Positions 1 through 7,296 of a stretch of 17,769 nucleotides of DNA are shown here, piece after piece. The stretch lies in the NCBI GenBank assembly GCA_945877525.1, contig CAMDVP010000030.1, forward strand, positions 1 to 17,769, written 5' to 3'. Source of the stretch: an uncultured Clostridia bacterium. GTDB taxonomy: Bacteria > Bacillota > Clostridia > Christensenellales > Aristaeellaceae. The position numbers and the translations under genes were made by a program. The notes beneath the pieces were generated by a model. That model made no database searches and had not been told where the DNA came from. It saw only the letters and a program-made list of their open reading frames with translations. Numbering within the stretch: the stretch's first letter is position 1; each line of letters begins with the position of its first letter.

Positions 1-57
1 GATCTGTATGAGTCCATGCTGGCGCTGTACCGCAGGCGTGCCGATGCGGCCCCATAA
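1..57 (+). CDS. C-terminal fragment of an unidentified protein
   Basis: Frame 1 is open from the window edge to TAA at 55-57 and ends in the peptide LYESMLALYRRRADAAP. A perfect terminator hairpin follows four bases after the stop, which supports this being a real gene end on the + strand. The 18 visible residues are too few to name a family. A helical tail like this is common in glycosyltransferases and many other enzymes, so no function is assigned. Confidence 0.45.
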   Translation, partial: DLYESMLALYRRRADAAP

Positions 58-60
58 AGT

Positions 61-97
61 GCAGCCGCCGTCCGGATGGACGGCGGCTGCTGCTTTT
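61..97 (+). terminator. Rho-independent terminator after the left-edge gene
   Basis: A perfect 13-bp stem (61-73 with 78-90, GCAGCCGCCGTCC in the 5' arm) closes a four-base GGAT loop and is followed by TGCTTTT. The T run lies on the + side, so it most naturally ends the gene whose stop is at 57. It may also act on the convergent flotillin-like gene, which stops at 111, but the - strand side has no T run. Confidence 0.8.
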
Positions 98-110
98 GGG
101 ATGAGCGTGG

Positions 111-1526
111 TTACTCTGCCGATTCCCCGTCGGCGGCGGCCTTGCCGATCAGCCCGCCGGTGGTCACGTTTTTCAGCATCTGGGGAATGTCAAGCCCGAC
201 GGCCTGCTTCACGGCCTCAAAGGTCTGCAGCATGGTGCCGGCGGTATCCTTGGCCATGGAGGTCGCGCCGCCCTCGCCAAAGAGGATGATCTTCTCGGTC
301 TTGCTCAGCGGCTCGCTGACGGATCGGGCAATCTCGGGCAGCTTGTCCACCACCATCTCCAGCATAGCGGCCTGGCCGTACTGCTGCATGGCTTCCGCCT
401 TGCGCAGAATCGCTTCGGCCTCAGCCTCACCCCGCAGGCGGATGGCCTCGGCTTCCTTCTGCGCTTCGTAGAGCTGGGCGTCCGCTTTGGCCTGGCGCTC
501 GATCCGCTCGGCCTCAGCCTTGAACACCTGGGCGTCCTTCTCGGCAGACGCCTTTTCGCGGATCTCCACGTTCAGGCGTTCGCGCTCGATTTCAACCTCC
601 TGCCGCTTCAGCTCGGTGGCTTTTTCCAGGCGGGTCAGTTCAGCCGCTGCGCGTTCTTCCTCGAACTCCTTGCGCACGCGCTCCTGCTCAATGCAGTATG
701 CCTGATCGGCCTTGGCCTTCTCCTGGTCGGCCTCGATCTTGTACTGGGCCTTGAGCAGCTCAAGCTGCTTGTTCTGCTCGGCAATCGCAGCCTGGGCGGC
801 AACCTGCGCCTTGTTGCTTTCCTGCTCGGCCTTGGCCTTGGCGATGGCTGCGTCCTGTTCCTTGGTCACCACGTTCTGGATGGCCATGGTGTCGACCACC
901 TTGCCCTCGTTGTCCGAGAAGTTCTGGATGGTCAGGTTGATGATTTCCAGGCCCATGTTCTTCATGTCAGACATGGCGGCCTTGATGGATTCCTGGGCAA
1001 ACTTGTCGCGGTTCTGCACCAGCTCGGCGATGGTCATCTGGCCGATGATCTCGCGCATGTTGCCCTCCAGCACGTCCTTGGCCAGGGACTTGATCTGCTC
1101 GGCGTCATAATGGAGCAGCTGTTCGGCGGCGGTGGCCACGGACAGATCGTCCGAACCGATCTTGATGTTGGCCACGGCGTCCACCAGCACGGAAATGTAC
1201 TCCTTGGTGGGCACAGGCTGGGCGGTACGGATGTCCACCTGCATCAGGCACATGTCCAGCCTGTCGATGCGCTCAATGGCGGGGATATAGAAGGTCGCGC
1301 CGCCGCGAACGATGCGGTAGCCAAATTTCTTGACGGACACGGTACCGTCCGGGTTGCGTACCTTGTAATTGCGGCGGAGCAGGCCGGAAATGATGAAGGC
1401 TGTGTCCGGCGGGGCAATCTTGTAGCGCGGCAGCAGCTTGATGAGGATGATGAGAACGATAATCCCCACGGGGATGACCCACCAGTAACGGTACAGCAGA
1501 TCGAGCATGGCTCCTGTGGATAGCAT
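111..1526 (-). CDS. floT: Flotillin-like SPFH/band-7 membrane protein
   Basis: The 471-residue protein starts with a short extracytoplasmic or reentrant N-terminus and one hydrophobic segment at about residues 15-31. An SPFH (band 7) domain of about 180 residues follows, then a very long charged Ala/Glu/Lys/Arg coiled coil (about residues 215-400), and a C-terminal region of about 70 residues with a Gly/Thr-rich tail. This is the layout of bacterial flotillins (FloT/YuaG), which oligomerise at the membrane and organise functional microdomains. The start at 1526 is preferred over an in-frame ATG at 1559 because GGGAGG lies seven bases upstream and the promoter at 1571-1599 puts transcription start close to the upstream ATG. 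It is monocistronic, downstream of the alpha operon but with its own promoter. The family is secure; the exact symbol is by analogy. Confidence 0.9.
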   Translation of the reverse strand: MLSTGAMLDLLYRYWWVIPVGIIVLIILIKLLPRYKIAPPDTAFIISGLLRRNYKVRNPDGTVSVKKFGYRIVRGGATFYIPAIERIDRLDMCLMQVDIRTAQPVPTKEYISVLVDAVANIKIGSDDLSVATAAEQLLHYDAEQIKSLAKDVLEGNMREIIGQMTIAELVQNRDKFAQESIKAAMSDMKNMGLEIINLTIQNFSDNEGKVVDTMAIQNVVTKEQDAAIAKAKAEQESNKAQVAAQAAIAEQNKQLELLKAQYKIEADQEKAKADQAYCIEQERVRKEFEEERAAAELTRLEKATELKRQEVEIERERLNVEIREKASAEKDAQVFKAEAERIERQAKADAQLYEAQKEAEAIRLRGEAEAEAILRKAEAMQQYGQAAMLEMVVDKLPEIARSVSEPLSKTEKIILFGEGGATSMAKDTAGTMLQTFEAVKQAVGLDIPQMLKNVTTGGLIGKAAADGESAE

Positions 1527-1570
1527 GAGAAAACCTCCCTTCCATTGGTAAACGAACACTTCCTGCCAGT

Positions 1571-1599
1571 ATTATACTGGATAGCCTGGGAAAATGCAA
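1571..1599 (-). promoter_or_regulatory. SigA-type promoter of the flotillin-like gene
   Basis: Read on the - strand, TTGCAT (1594-1599) is followed by a 17-base spacer and a perfect TATAAT (1571-1576). The start codon at 1526 lies about 45 bases downstream of the -10 box with a good Shine-Dalgarno in between. The -35 box overlaps the T tract of the rplQ terminator, so one ends where the other starts. Confidence 0.85.
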
Positions 1600-1632
1600 T
1601 AAAAACCGGGCCCCTTGTGCGGAGAGGCCCGG
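1598..1632 (-). terminator. Terminator of the rpsM-rplQ operon
   Basis: On the - strand, CCGGGCC (1626-1632) pairs with GGCCCGG (1606-1612) across a 13-base loop and is followed directly by TTTTTATT (1598-1605). It lies 40 bases after the rplQ stop codon and closes the alpha operon. Confidence 0.85.
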
Positions 1633-1671
1633 CCTGTGCTTTGCTTTGATGTGCAGTGATGTGCAAACGGA

Positions 1672-2184
1672 TTAGATCAGCTCGAGAACAACCATCTCGG
1701 CGGCGTCGCCGCGACGGGGTCCCAGCTTGTAGATGCGGGTGTAGCCGCCGGAGCATTTCTTTTCCTCGTTGCGGGCCTTGTACTTGGGGGCCAGCTCGCG
1801 GAACAGCTTCTCCACGACGGGATGCTTGTTGTCCTTGGTGCGCTCCTTGTAGTCAGCCTTGCTCTCGTCAGCCTGCTTCTGCTCCTTCAGGTCATACAGA
1901 TAGGCCATCATCAGGCGGCGGGCATGCAGCTTGGAGGGAGCGTCGTTCACCACGTCAATGGTCATCAGCTGACCCTTGTCGTTGTGGGTTTCCTTGGTGG
2001 TTGCGATGGTGTTGTCGCATTCCTTGATGGCCAGGGTGATCATCTTGTCGGCAATGCGGCGGACTTCCTTCGCCTTGGCTTCGGTGGTCTCGATGCGGCC
2101 GTACCAAATGAGGTTGGTCACCTGGTTACGCAGCAGCGCCTTGCGCTGGTCCGCAGTGCGACCCAGCTTGCGTTGATGTGCCAT
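1672..2184 (-). CDS. rplQ: Ribosomal protein bL17
   Basis: The 170-residue product opens with MAHQRKLGRTADQRKALLRN, the unmistakable bL17 N-terminus, and closes with GYTRIYKLGPRRGDAAEMV, the conserved bL17 end. L17 binds 23S rRNA near the peptide exit region of the large subunit. The protein is longer than the roughly 115-130 residues usual in the family. The extra length is a Lys/Glu-rich stretch (about residues 90-140) inserted before the conserved C-terminus, a pattern seen in some clostridia. GGAGG lies nine bases before the ATG. It is the last gene of the operon, 99 bases after rpoA, and is followed by a terminator. Confidence 0.97.
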   Translation of the reverse strand: MAHQRKLGRTADQRKALLRNQVTNLIWYGRIETTEAKAKEVRRIADKMITLAIKECDNTIATTKETHNDKGQLMTIDVVNDAPSKLHARRLMMAYLYDLKEQKQADESKADYKERTKDNKHPVVEKLFRELAPKYKARNEEKKCSGGYTRIYKLGPRRGDAAEMVVLELI

Positions 2185-2283
2185 GGGATATTTCCTCCTT
2201 CACGGGCAGTGGAGACGCGGAACGCGGGAAAGCCATGCCCCGGCCGCAGCTCCATCTTATGAATTGAATGCAAACAGAAGAGA

Positions 2284-3231
2284 TTACTCTTCGTTGGGAC
2301 GCAGGCCGAGACCCAGCGCTTCCAGCTTCTGCTCGACCTCCTCCAGGCTCTTGCGGCCCAGATTGCGAACCTTCATCATGTCTTCCTGATTGCGCTGCAC
2401 CAGCTCAGCCACGCTGTTGATGCCGGCGCGCTTGAGGCAGTTGTACGCACGGACGGACAGATCCAGCTCTTCAATGGTCATCTCGAGAACCTTTTCCTTC
2501 TTGTCGTCCTCGGGCTGTACCATGCTTACCGGCATCACCTGATCCGTGAGGCTCACGAACAGGGACAGATGCTCGGAGAGGATCTTGGCGGCACCGCTGA
2601 TGGCCTCTTCTGGCTTCAGGGTACCGTTGGTCCAGATCTCCAAGGTGAGCTTGTCATAGTCGGTAATCTGCCCTACGCGGGTATCCTCAACGGTATAGTT
2701 CACCTTCCGGATGGGGGTGAAAATGCTGTCCATGGGGATCACGCCGATGGGCATGCTGGGATTCTTGTTCTTGTCGGCGCTGACATAGCCGCGGCCCTTC
2801 TCGAGCATCAGCTGCATCTGCAGGTGAGCATCCTCGTTCAGGGTGGCAATGTGCATGTCGGGGTTGATGATTTCAACCTCGTCGTCCACCTTGATATCGC
2901 CGGCCTTGAGCTCGCAGGGGCCCTTCACGTCGACGATAACCTGCTTGGGGTTGTCGGTGTACATCTTCACCGCCAGGCCCTTCAGGTTGAGGATGATCTC
3001 GGTCACGTCCTCCTTCACGCCGGGAACAGTCGAGAACTCATGCTGCACACCTTCGATGTGTACAGAGGAGACCGCCACGCCAGGAAGGGAGGACAGCAGC
3101 ACCCGGCGGAGACTGTTGCCCAGGGTGTGACCGAAGCCGCGCTCCAGGGGCTCCACAACAAACTTGCCGTAGCAGTTGTTCTGGCCAACCTCCACACACT
3201 CGATGCGTGCCTTTTCGATTTCTACGATCAT
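2284..3231 (-). CDS. rpoA: RNA polymerase alpha subunit
   Basis: The 315-residue protein matches the usual alpha-subunit length. The N-terminal dimerisation/assembly domain (about residues 1-230) contains the signature GFGHTLGNSLRRVLLSSLPG at about residues 33-52. A linker leads to the C-terminal domain (about 245-315), which carries the helix-hairpin-helix segment around NLGRKSLEEVEQKL and contacts UP elements and activators. The start is supported by GAGGAGGG just upstream of ATG. It is fourth in the rpsM-rpsK-rpsD-rpoA-rplQ operon, the arrangement common in clostridia. Confidence 0.98.
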   Translation of the reverse strand: MIVEIEKARIECVEVGQNNCYGKFVVEPLERGFGHTLGNSLRRVLLSSLPGVAVSSVHIEGVQHEFSTVPGVKEDVTEIILNLKGLAVKMYTDNPKQVIVDVKGPCELKAGDIKVDDEVEIINPDMHIATLNEDAHLQMQLMLEKGRGYVSADKNKNPSMPIGVIPMDSIFTPIRKVNYTVEDTRVGQITDYDKLTLEIWTNGTLKPEEAISGAAKILSEHLSLFVSLTDQVMPVSMVQPEDDKKEKVLEMTIEELDLSVRAYNCLKRAGINSVAELVQRNQEDMMKVRNLGRKSLEEVEQKLEALGLGLRPNEE

Positions 3232-3320
3232 TTCGTTTACCCTCCTCTAACAGATCCTGGGTGAAGAACCTTGCCGGCAGGGGAAGAAGCATCCGCTCCT
3301 CCCGCCTGCCGCGTTCTTCA

Positions 3321-3917
3321 TTAACGGGAGTAGAACTCGACGATCATGTTCTCCTGCAGCTGCAGGTCGATATCTTCGCGGGCGGGCAGGGCGTTCACGG
3401 TGCCGGTCAGGTTGGGGGCGTCGAAGGTCAGCCACTTGGGAGTCACAATGCTGGTGCCCTCCCGCAGCGCCTTGAACATCTCCATCTCGGTGGAACGCTG
3501 GCGCAGGGTGATCACATCGCCAACCTTCACGGAATAGGAGGGGATGTCCACCTTCTGGCCGTTGACACGGATGTGGCCGTGGACAACCACCTGGCGGGCC
3601 ATGCGGCGGGTCTTGGCCAGGCCGAGACGATACACCACATTGTCCAGGCGCAGCTCCAGCAGCTGGAGCATGTTGTCGCCGGTGATGCCCTTCATGTTGG
3701 CGGCCTTGAGGTAGTACTTGTGGAACTGCTTCTCAAGGATGCCGTAGACAAACTTGACCTTCTGCTTTTCCTTCAGCTGGGCGCCGTACTCGGAGACCTT
3801 CTTGCGGCGGGTGCCGCCGGGGTTGCGGGTAGACTTTTTATTGCCATAGCCCATGACGGCCGGAGAAACGTCAAAGCTCCGGCACTTCTTGGCGATCGGC
3901 TGCTTGTTGATAGCCAT
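3321..3917 (-). CDS. rpsD: Ribosomal protein uS4
   Basis: The 198-residue protein is typical S4: an N-terminal rRNA-binding region with GYGNKKSTRNPGGTRRKK, then the S4 RNA-binding domain (about residues 85-150) containing RLDNVVYRLGLAKTRRMARQ and HGHIRVNGQKVDIPSY. It lacks the four-cysteine N-terminal zinc site, so it is the zinc-independent form. S4 starts 30S assembly on 16S rRNA and in several bacteria also represses its own operon by binding the mRNA leader. GGAGG lies about ten bases before ATG. Having rpsD inside the alpha operon (as in E. coli and many clostridia, unlike B. subtilis) makes S4 feedback on this operon plausible. Confidence 0.98.
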   Translation of the reverse strand: MAINKQPIAKKCRSFDVSPAVMGYGNKKSTRNPGGTRRKKVSEYGAQLKEKQKVKFVYGILEKQFHKYYLKAANMKGITGDNMLQLLELRLDNVVYRLGLAKTRRMARQVVVHGHIRVNGQKVDIPSYSVKVGDVITLRQRSTEMEMFKALREGTSIVTPKWLTFDAPNLTGTVNALPAREDIDLQLQENMIVEFYSR

Positions 3918-3941
3918 TGTTCGTAGTCCTCCTTCGTTACC

Positions 3942-4343
3942 TTACACGCGACGGCGCTTGGGCGGACGGCAGCCATTGTGGGGGATGGGCGTCACGTCCT
4001 TGATCATGTTCACATCCAGACCCGCGGCCTGCAGGGAACGGATGGCGGCCTCGCGGCCGGAGCCGGGACCCTTCACATACACTTCGACGGTCTTCAGGCC
4101 GTATTCCATGGCGGCCTTGGCGGCGGTCTCAGCGGCCATCTGGGCGGCGAAGGGCGTGGACTTCTTGCTTCCGCGGAAGCCCAGGCCGCCGGCGGAGGCC
4201 CAGGACAGGGCATTGCCCTGCGTGTCGGTGATGGTCACGATGGTGTTATTGAAAGAAGAACGGATATGGGCGGCGCCGCGCTCGACCAGCTTGCGCTCCT
4301 TGCGCTTGCGCACAACCTTCTTAAGCTTCTGCTTAGGTGCCAT
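3942..4343 (-). CDS. rpsK: Ribosomal protein uS11
   Basis: The 133-residue product has the hallmark uS11 segments: AHIRSSFNNTIVTITDTQGN, SAGGLGFRGSKKSTPFAAQ, VYVKGPGSGREAAIRSL and the C-terminal PIPHNGCRPPKRRRV. S11 forms part of the 30S platform around the mRNA exit and the E-site region. The N-terminus is rich in Lys and Arg. GGAGG lies nine bases upstream of ATG. It sits between rpsM and rpsD with short gaps of about 40 and 24 bases. Confidence 0.98.
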   Translation of the reverse strand: MAPKQKLKKVVRKRKERKLVERGAAHIRSSFNNTIVTITDTQGNALSWASAGGLGFRGSKKSTPFAAQMAAETAAKAAMEYGLKTVEVYVKGPGSGREAAIRSLQAAGLDVNMIKDVTPIPHNGCRPPKRRRV

Positions 4344-4384
4344 GAATTTTCCCTCCGATTATCAGTCAGGTAAGGCGGTAAGGA

Positions 4385-4762
4385 TTACTTACCGGCCTTC
4401 TTCTTGCCGGCAATGGTCTTCTTGGGACCCTTGCGGGTACGAGCGTTCTGCTTGGTGTTCTGTCCGCGAACGGGCAGGCCGCGACGATGGCGGACGCCGC
4501 GATAGCAGCCGATTTCCATCAGCCGCTTGATGTTCAGGGACACCTCACGGCGCAGGTCGCCCTCCACCTTCAGGTTGTGCTCGATGTAATCGCGCAGCTT
4601 GCTGATTTCGGTCTCGGAGAGATCCTTCACCCGGGTATCGGGGTTGATGCCGACCTCTGCCAGCATCTTCTGGGAGGTCGTCAGGCCGATACCGTAGATA
4701 TAGGTCAGGCCGACCTCAACGCGCTTTTCTCTGGGCAGGTCTACGCCCGCAATGCGTGCCAT
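4385..4762 (-). CDS. rpsM: Ribosomal protein uS13
   Basis: The 125-residue product begins MARIAGVDLPREKRVEVGLT and contains the helix-hairpin-helix RNA-binding region, followed by GCYRGVRHRRGLPVRGQ and a basic tail ending KKTIAGKKKAGK, all classic uS13. S13 sits in the 30S head, contacting P-site tRNA and bridging to the large subunit. I chose the family start at 4762. An ATG nine bases earlier (4771, giving MNHMARIAG) lies only three bases from the GGAGG, while the chosen one is twelve bases away, so the true start is not settled. It is the first gene of the operon; infA and rpmJ, which usually precede it, are not present upstream. Confidence 0.96.
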   Translation of the reverse strand: MARIAGVDLPREKRVEVGLTYIYGIGLTTSQKMLAEVGINPDTRVKDLSETEISKLRDYIEHNLKVEGDLRREVSLNIKRLMEIGCYRGVRHRRGLPVRGQNTKQNARTRKGPKKTIAGKKKAGK

Positions 4763-4771
4763 GTGGTTCAT

Positions 4772-5106
4772 ACACCTCCGTATAGTGTGTGGCGGTTCCT
4801 CCGCCTGTGGAAAAAGACGCAGGCTTTTCACAATCCGCGTGGGAGCAACCCACTCCCGGGGATTTGTCCCGGCCCGCAACCTTGCAGGAAAGCCCTCCTC
4901 CCGAAGGAAGGAGCCCTCCTATGCCGGTCGACCTTAGGAGTCAGCCGTCCGGCCCCGCCCCGTGCCTGGTGAAGCAGACACAAGACAACACGTCCATCCG
5001 CTATGGAAGGCGCGGAAGGATGTGCTTTCACTGTCCGTTCAGCCCCTTGATGGAACACGCGCGGGGATGCGCATGCAGCCGCCCACCAGACGGGCCTACT
5101 TGGTAA
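4772..5106 (-). promoter_or_regulatory. Long structured 5' leader of the rpsM operon
   Basis: About 340 bases lie between the predicted transcription start and rpsM with no credible gene on either strand; rpmJ and infA were looked for and are absent. On the - strand it can fold into several hairpins: a stem with a cUUCGg tetraloop and one bulged A (4892-4914), GTGGG/CCCAC just downstream, and GGCGG-AGGAA-CCGCC (4791-4805) close to the start codon. The Shine-Dalgarno GGAGG itself lies in a small ACAC/GTGT fold. Such a leader upstream of a ribosomal operon suggests autoregulation, with S4 the obvious ligand by analogy with the E. coli alpha operon. That is inference; I do not recognise a named motif. 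Confidence 0.5.
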
Positions 5107-5113
5107 CCATCTC

Positions 5114-5142
5114 ATATTATCACAACTGATGCAAATTGTAAA
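5114..5142 (-). promoter_or_regulatory. SigA-type promoter of the rpsM-rplQ operon
   Basis: On the - strand, TTTACA (5137-5142) is followed by a 17-base spacer and TAATAT (5114-5119). An overlapping GATAAT preceded by TG (extended -10) gives a second possible register. AT-rich DNA with A/T runs lies upstream (5145-5185), which may act as an UP element for a ribosomal operon. Confidence 0.65.
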
Positions 5143-5258
5143 TCATTTTTTCCCGCTTCAAAAAACTTTTTTTGAAAAAAATTTCGTCCGGGCGGGAACA
5201 ATTTCTCCCCGCATGCGTCTATCCCGGTGTAAGACATACGCAAGGAGGTATTTTCCCC

Positions 5259-5768
5259 ATGACCAAGCTGATTGCCATTCTCTCCGCCGCGCTGTTTGCG
5301 GCCTTCTCCCTCACCGCCGCTCCCGCCGTGCAGGCTGACGAGCAGGCGCTGTTCGACCTGTCCGGCGTGGTGCTTGAGATGAACGACGAGTTTATTCTGA
5401 TTGAGGACAGCGACGGCCAGCAGGTGCAGGTCAACCTGTTTGAGGACACGATGACCGAAGGGGACGCCATCGTTCCCGGCGCGCTGATTCATGTGCTGTA
5501 CAACGGCATGATGACCCGTTCCCTGCCCCCGCAGGTGGCCGCGATCCGGGTCAGCTGCTTCGCCTTCACGGGTGAAATTGCTGAAATGAACCAGAACGGC
5601 TTTCTGCTCCACCCCGACGAGGGCATTGACGCGGTGCAGGTAAACGCTTCAGAGGAACTGCTGGAGGGCCTGGAGCCCGGCAGCCGGGTGACGGTATATT
5701 TCAGCGGCGCCATGACCATGTCCCTGCCCGGGCAGATCGGCGCAGAGCTGATTGTCCCCGCCGAGTAA
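5259..5768 (+). CDS. Secreted protein with two tandem repeated domains
   Basis: The 169-residue protein begins with a signal peptide (basic start, hydrophobic core to about residue 22, likely cleavage near AVQA-DE). The mature part is two copies of one domain. Repeat 1 (about 32-100) runs LSGVVLEMNDEF..., then VPGALIHVLYNGMMTRSLPPQ. Repeat 2 (about 102-167) runs FTGEIAEMNQNGF..., then EPGSRVTVYFSGAMTMSLPGQ. The pattern of short beta strands is compatible with an OB-like fold, as in DUF5666-type proteins, but no named family is certain. It is acidic and lacks cysteine pairs or an LPXTG anchor, so export to the cell surface or medium is inferred. AAGGAGG lies ten bases before this ATG; an in-frame ATG at 5172 lacks such a site. 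It is divergent from the rpsM operon and ends at a bidirectional terminator. Confidence 0.8.
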   Translation: MTKLIAILSAALFAAFSLTAAPAVQADEQALFDLSGVVLEMNDEFILIEDSDGQQVQVNLFEDTMTEGDAIVPGALIHVLYNGMMTRSLPPQVAAIRVSCFAFTGEIAEMNQNGFLLHPDEGIDAVQVNASEELLEGLEPGSRVTVYFSGAMTMSLPGQIGAELIVPAE

Positions 5769-5779
5769 GCCCATCTGAA

Positions 5780-5813
5780 AAGGGCCGCGCAGCCTTCAAG
5801 CCGCGCGGCCTTA
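5780..5813. terminator. Bidirectional terminator between convergent genes
   Basis: GGCCGCGC (5783-5790) pairs perfectly with GCGCGGCC (5803-5810) across a 12-base loop. On the + side it is followed by TTATCCTA, and on the - side by CCCTTTTC, so it can end both the + strand secreted-protein gene (stop 5768) and the - strand phosphatase operon (stop 5816). Confidence 0.75.
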
Positions 5814-5815
5814 TC

Positions 5816-6586
5816 CTATGCCTGATGATAGATCGCCTGCAGCGCCGCCCGCAGCGCGTCGAAGCAGCCGCTGCCCGCCGCCATGAAGGGAATGCCCTCC
5901 TCGTAGGTAACCTCCCCGCCCAGAATATTGCCGCACCGGCCGCCGGCTTCCTCCACCAGCAGCGTGCCGGCGCAGTAGTCCCAGGGCTGCAGGAGCCATT
6001 CAAAGCAGCCGTCGCTGCGGCCCGCGGCGATGTCGCACAGCTCCTGGGCAGCAGAGCCTGTACGGCGCAGGTCGCCGCACAGGGGCAGAAGCGCCCCCAC
6101 CGTGCGGCCGGTGAGCGCCATCAGTTCATTGTAGTAAGGCGAAGTACCCAGCCCAATCAATGCGTTTTCGAGGGGTTCTTCGGAGGCATGCAGGCGGGTT
6201 TCCCCGCAATACGCGCCGCAGCCTGTCTCAGCGTGATACACCTCGTCCGCGTACGGGTTGTAGATCGCGCCGAACACCGCCCGACGATGCTCCACTGCGC
6301 CTACGGAGATGCACGACATGCTCCGCTTGCGGAAGTAATTGGTGGTGCCGTCAATGGGGTCGATGATGAAGGTCAGGCCGTCGGTCAGCACATTGTCCTT
6401 CTTTTCCTCGGCATAGAACTTCGCCGTGGGATATCGAGCGGCCAGGCGCTCCATCAAAAGCGTCTGCACCGCCACGTCCGCTTCGGTAACAAAGTCCGCG
6501 TGCCCGCCCTTGGCATACACTCGGGGCTGTTGATAGGAAAGCATCAGCTTGCCCGCCTCGTGCAGAATATCGGAAAGATTTTCCAT
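5816..6586 (-). CDS. suhB: Inositol-monophosphatase-family phosphatase
   Basis: The 256-residue protein has the complete metal-binding set of the IMPase superfamily: EE at residues 60-61, DPIDGTTNY at 76-84 (motif A) and WDYCAG at 202-207 (motif B), with VTEAD at 33-37 upstream. These enzymes are Mg2+-dependent, lithium-sensitive hydrolases of inositol phosphates or related sugar phosphates and nucleotides (including 3'-phosphoadenosine 5'-phosphate); the substrate cannot be read from sequence. It starts five bases after the stop of the metallophosphoesterase gene, with AAGGAG lying inside that gene's last codons, so the two are translationally linked. It is the last gene of the four-gene operon. 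The family is secure; the symbol is by analogy. Confidence 0.93.
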   Translation of the reverse strand: MENLSDILHEAGKLMLSYQQPRVYAKGGHADFVTEADVAVQTLLMERLAARYPTAKFYAEEKKDNVLTDGLTFIIDPIDGTTNYFRKRSMSCISVGAVEHRRAVFGAIYNPYADEVYHAETGCGAYCGETRLHASEEPLENALIGLGTSPYYNELMALTGRTVGALLPLCGDLRRTGSAAQELCDIAAGRSDGCFEWLLQPWDYCAGTLLVEEAGGRCGNILGGEVTYEEGIPFMAAGSGCFDALRAALQAIYHQA

Positions 6587-6591
6587 GGAAA

Positions 6592-7296
6592 TCAGCGCTC
6601 CTTCGGTTCCAGATGCAAAAGGATCAGCTCGCAGGGATTGAACAGCCGGGGCACACCGGCGGAGTTGGTCACCCCCCGGCTGACCAGCAGGCGGCGTTCA
6701 AAATACCAGCCGGAGGTCAGCTTCGGGAAAAGGCCCTGACCCGGCGCATACAGCCCGCGCCCCATCAGCCGCACCTGACCGCCATGGGCGTGACCTGAGA
6801 CCGTCAGGTCGATGTCATAGGGCGCGACGGCGGATACATACATCTCAGGATGATGGCACATGAGCAGCTTGAAGCCGGGTCTGGCCGCCATCTTCCGCAG
6901 GAAGGAGGCAGACGGCCTGCCGTACCCCGGGGAACTGAGTCCGCCCAGAACAATGCCGCCGAAGGATACGAAGGCATTGTCCAGCAGGGTCACCCGGCTT
7001 TTCCTCACCAGCGGGTAAAAGGCCTCCCAGTCCCCGGAGCCGCGTTCATGGTTGCCCAGCGCATAGAAGGTGGGGGCGCACGCCGGCGCGTCCTTCAAAA
7101 AGGCGGCGGCACGGTCAAAGCCGTCACGGTGGCGGTTCAGCAGGTCGCCAATAATCAGAATGCCGTCCGCCTGCCGCATCGCGGACAGCAGATCGGCATA
7201 GGGGGCGTTGTGCAGGTCGGCCACCAGGGCCAGGGTGAGGGATTGGCGGATTCTAACGGAAGCTACCGTTTCGTGTGTGATCAACCGCCGGGTCAT
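6592..7296 (-). CDS. Calcineurin-like metallophosphoesterase
   Basis: The 234-residue protein carries all five metallophosphoesterase motifs in order: D27-x-H29, GD at 50-51, GNHE at 81-84, HHPE at 148-151 and GHAHGGQ at 168-174. These ligate a two-metal centre that hydrolyses phosphoesters. The layout resembles the YkuE/YaeI subfamily, but there is no clear signal peptide or TM segment here, so a cytoplasmic or membrane-peripheral enzyme is likely. The start ATG overlaps the TGA of the upstream membrane-protein gene (ATGA), so translation is coupled. Its operon partners suggest a shared role at the membrane; the substrate is unknown. Confidence 0.92.
   Translation of the reverse strand: MTRRLITHETVASVRIRQSLTLALVADLHNAPYADLLSAMRQADGILIIGDLLNRHRDGFDRAAAFLKDAPACAPTFYALGNHERGSGDWEAFYPLVRKSRVTLLDNAFVSFGGIVLGGLSSPGYGRPSASFLRKMAARPGFKLLMCHHPEMYVSAVAPYDIDLTVSGHAHGGQVRLMGRGLYAPGQGLFPKLTSGWYFERRLLVSRGVTNSAGVPRLFNPCELILLHLEPKER

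Noticed and set aside
2569..4530. Long + strand open frames of 130-240 codons opposite rpoA, rpsD and rpsK
   Set aside because: They lie antisense to unmistakable ribosomal and polymerase genes. Their His/Gly/Leu-rich or Arg/Ser-rich composition is what complementary strands of GC-rich genes give, and they lack ribosome binding sites.
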